The notes below the pieces were generated by a model that worked only from the letters and a program-made list of their open reading frames with translations, made no database searches and was not told the DNA's origin. This document shows, in pieces, positions 62,006-64,000 of a stretch of 64,000 nt of DNA (position 1 is its first letter; every line of letters starts with the position of its first letter). The position numbers and the translations under genes are program-made. Origin of the DNA: Chryseobacterium pennae. GTDB taxonomy: Bacteria; Bacteroidota; Bacteroidia; Flavobacteriales; Weeksellaceae. The stretch lies in NCBI RefSeq assembly GCF_003385515.1, contig NZ_QNVT01000001.1, forward strand, positions 186,001 to 250,000, given 5' to 3'.

Positions 62006-63844
62006 ATGAATGAGTATAAAAAAATACTGAGGTTCGCGAGGCCCCATCAAAAATATATCTACGGAAGTTTATTTTTCAATATTCTGTATTCTTTATTTCA
62101 GATTGCTTCCTTAGGAACTATTTTACCGGTTTTAGGAATGTTGTTTGGTACAATAAAGCCTGAAAAATATGAAACTCCCCCTGTTTATTCCGGTGACATC
62201 ACAGATTTTTTCACTTATATAAAAGAATATTCAAACTATTATGTTCAGTCTTTAGTAAGTACCCATGGTGCCCTTACTGTTCTTGCCTGGCTGTGTGTGA
62301 TCACTGCATTTATGTTCTTGTTAAGAAATGCATTCCGATATTTTGGGTCTTTACTGTTGATCAATTACCGTGTAGGAGTTACCAAAGACCTTCGTGGTGC
62401 GATGTACAGAAAGATTCTTTCTTTACCGGTTTCATTCTTTACAGAGAGCAGAAAGGGAGATATGATGTCCCGTATGTCTAATGACGTAGGCGATGTTGAA
62501 GGGAATATTTTGGGAAGTTTAATAGAACTTATCAATGCTCCTTTCATGCTGATCAGTACATTGGTTACCTTATTCTTTCTGAGTCCGGAAATGACTCTTT
62601 TCTCTCTTCTCGTACTTCCTGTAATGGGAACCATGATTGCACTGATCGGGAAAAGTCTTAAAAAAGATTCTCACGAAGCGCAGCATGAATTGGGTACGAT
62701 CTTTTCTATTGTAGACGAAACTTTAAAGTCATCAAAGGTTATTAAGATTTTTAATGCGGAAAAGATCATGGATAACCGTTTCATGAAATCAATGAACAAA
62801 TGGATTTCCAGTTCTATCAGCTTAGGTAAAAAGAAAGAGCTTGCATCGCCAATGAGCGAATTTTTAGGTTCCATTACCTTTCTGATCATTGCCTGGTATG
62901 GAGGAAAACAGATTATTGTAGAACAAAGCATCTCACCGGCTGATTTCCTTGTATTCCTTGGAATGTTCTTCCAGATCCTACCTCCGGCAAAGAGTCTGTC
63001 ATCCTCTATTTCTAATGTACAAAAAGGAGAAGCTTCTCTGAAAAGAGTATTGGAAATTCTGGATGCAGATGTAAAAATCGAGGAAATTGCAGAACCGGTT
63101 TCCATCTCAACCCTTAACAGCAATATTGAATTCAAAAATATTGGATTCTACTATGATAAAGCCAATCTGATCCTTAAAAACTTTGATTTAACAATTCCTA
63201 AAGGGAAAACTGTTGCATTGGTTGGACAGAGTGGAAGTGGAAAAACAACTATCGCCAACCTTTTAGCAAGATTCTATGATGTTTCTGAAGGAGAAATTCT
63301 GGTTGACGGTGTCAATATTAAACATTTAAAACTACAGGAATACCGCCAGCTTCTGGGAATGGTAACGCAGGAATCTGTATTGTTCAATGATTCTGTTTAC
63401 AACAATATTCTGATGGGTAAACCTGACGCTACCCGAGAAGAGATCATTGAAGCAGCTAAAATCGCAAATGCAGATGCTTTCATTACAGGCTTATCTGATG
63501 GATATGATACCAATATCGGAGACGATGGAAACAAGCTTTCCGGAGGTCAGAAACAAAGGGTTTCCATCGCAAGAGCTGTCTTGAAAAATCCACCGATCAT
63601 GATCCTGGATGAAGCTACTTCAGCACTGGATACGGAATCTGAAAGATTTGTACAGGATGCTCTGGAGAAGATGATGGAAAACAGAACCTCTCTTGTGATT
63701 GCTCACCGTCTTTCGACAATTCAAAAAGCAGACTGGATTGTAGTGATGGAAAGAGGAACCATCGTAGAACAGGGAACTCACCACGATCTTATCGCCAAAA
63801 AAGGAATGTATAACAAACTTGTTGAACTCCAGAATTTTGACTAA
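62006..63844 (+). CDS. ABC exporter, fused permease and ATPase (MsbA-like)
   Basis: 612-aa half-transporter that works as a dimer. Six helices in residues 1 to about 330, then an ATP-binding domain with Walker A (GQSGSGKTT, near 406), the Q-loop MVTQESVLFND, the signature LSGGQKQR (near 511), Walker B (IMILDEATSALD) and the H-loop AHRLST. Sequence type is that of lipid A/MsbA-like exporters, common in Bacteroidota. Substrate lipid or other lipophile; not proven. A partial DUF1801 gene follows after 22 bases. Confidence 0.92.
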   Translation: MNEYKKILRFARPHQKYIYGSLFFNILYSLFQIASLGTILPVLGMLFGTIKPEKYETPPVYSGDITDFFTYIKEYSNYYVQSLVSTHGALTVLAWLCVITAFMFLLRNAFRYFGSLLLINYRVGVTKDLRGAMYRKILSLPVSFFTESRKGDMMSRMSNDVGDVEGNILGSLIELINAPFMLISTLVTLFFLSPEMTLFSLLVLPVMGTMIALIGKSLKKDSHEAQHELGTIFSIVDETLKSSKVIKIFNAEKIMDNRFMKSMNKWISSSISLGKKKELASPMSEFLGSITFLIIAWYGGKQIIVEQSISPADFLVFLGMFFQILPPAKSLSSSISNVQKGEASLKRVLEILDADVKIEEIAEPVSISTLNSNIEFKNIGFYYDKANLILKNFDLTIPKGKTVALVGQSGSGKTTIANLLARFYDVSEGEILVDGVNIKHLKLQEYRQLLGMVTQESVLFNDSVYNNILMGKPDATREEIIEAAKIANADAFITGLSDGYDTNIGDDGNKLSGGQKQRVSIARAVLKNPPIMILDEATSALDTESERFVQDALEKMMENRTSLVIAHRLSTIQKADWIVVMERGTIVEQGTHHDLIAKKGMYNKLVELQNFD

Positions 63845-63866
63845 ACGTTTCTAAATTAATTTTAAA

Positions 63867-64000
63867 ATGAACCCAATACAAGAGTATTTCTACAGAATCG
63901 AAGAGCCTGAAAGAAGTACTCTTCTTTTTTTACGGGAAACCATTCTGGCTTCAGACCCTGAAAATATTACAGAAACTTTCAGCTTTGGCCTTCCGTTTAT
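63867..64000 (+). CDS. DUF1801-family protein (5' part only)
   Basis: Starts with MNPIQEYFYRIEEPERSTLL and continues in frame to the end of the window (44 codons). The start, the length of the first helix and the TFSFGLPF segment match DUF1801/YdhG-type proteins, small cytoplasmic proteins of unknown function. The stop lies beyond the window. Confidence 0.6.
   Translation, partial: MNPIQEYFYRIEEPERSTLLFLRETILASDPENITETFSFGLPF

Noticed and set aside
1..64000. tRNA, rRNA, CRISPR arrays, insertion sequences, prophage and integrases
   Set aside because: Read through all intergenic gaps on both strands and found no cloverleaf, spaced repeats, terminal inverted repeats or transposase-like frames.

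Overview
The window reads as a chromosomal segment of a flavobacterium of the Chryseobacterium/Weeksellaceae type (phylum Bacteroidota). The DNA is AT-rich. Upstream regions repeatedly carry the Bacteroidota -7 promoter element TAnnTTTG, and classical Shine-Dalgarno sequences are not evident. There are several type IX secretion (T9SS) substrates, two TonB-dependent receptors, an exosortase-F pair, a Rho factor with a long disordered insert, and many families restricted to this phylum (DUF5689, DUF6146, DUF6702, DUF4293). I see no tRNA, rRNA, CRISPR array, transposase, phage genes or replication origin. Except for a few decayed spots this is a settled chromosomal region.

Layout. 1-5.9 kb is the end of a surface-polysaccharide locus: two related GT4 glycosyltransferases, two hexapeptide acyltransferases, and a KASIII-like/ACP/SDR cassette that looks able to build a short 3-hydroxyacyl group. 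5.9-7.8 kb has a DUF2306 membrane protein and a membrane-anchored AraC regulator. 8.1-11.6 kb is a carbonic anhydrase / small secreted protein / SulP transporter / carbonic anhydrase block, probably for CO2/bicarbonate supply. 11.7-20 kb (minus strand) has pth, a lipoprotein, three tandem paralogous secreted proteins and mfd. 20-24.4 kb holds small envelope proteins, a GH3 protein and an MFS transporter. 24.7-34.5 kb has three large T9SS type-B substrates, two with lectin-like N-termini, with dnaB and rnhA between them. 34.6-37.7 kb has a nitroreductase, nadB and nadC. 37.9-43.2 kb has a TonB receptor, a small membrane protein, asd and a CDF metal transporter.

43.3-48.1 kb has XrtF and its partner on the minus strand. 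On the plus strand it has a sugar-kinase-like / RapZ-C-like / nucleotidyltransferase trio resembling the AmgK-MurU cell-wall sugar salvage route, followed by a LOG-family protein. 48.6-55.1 kb has a TonB receptor plus DUF5689 lipoprotein operon divergent from a secreted endonuclease/phosphatase-family protein, which together look like a nucleic-acid or phosphoester scavenging system. 55.2-64 kb has a frameshifted DUF6146 lipoprotein gene, a vWA T9SS substrate with an odd leader region, sodB, rho, a DUF4293 protein, an M28 peptidase, an MsbA-like ABC exporter and the start of a DUF1801 gene.

The most notable observations are: (1) at least four genes whose start codon lies exactly four bases after a perfect TAnnTTTG element, suggesting leaderless mRNAs; (2) a RapZ-C-like protein between an AmgK-like kinase and a MurU-like nucleotidyltransferase; (3) the KASIII/ACP/SDR cassette in a polysaccharide locus; (4) the frameshifted lipoprotein signal peptide at 55.2 kb; and (5) the interlocked divergent promoters of rho and the DUF4293 gene.
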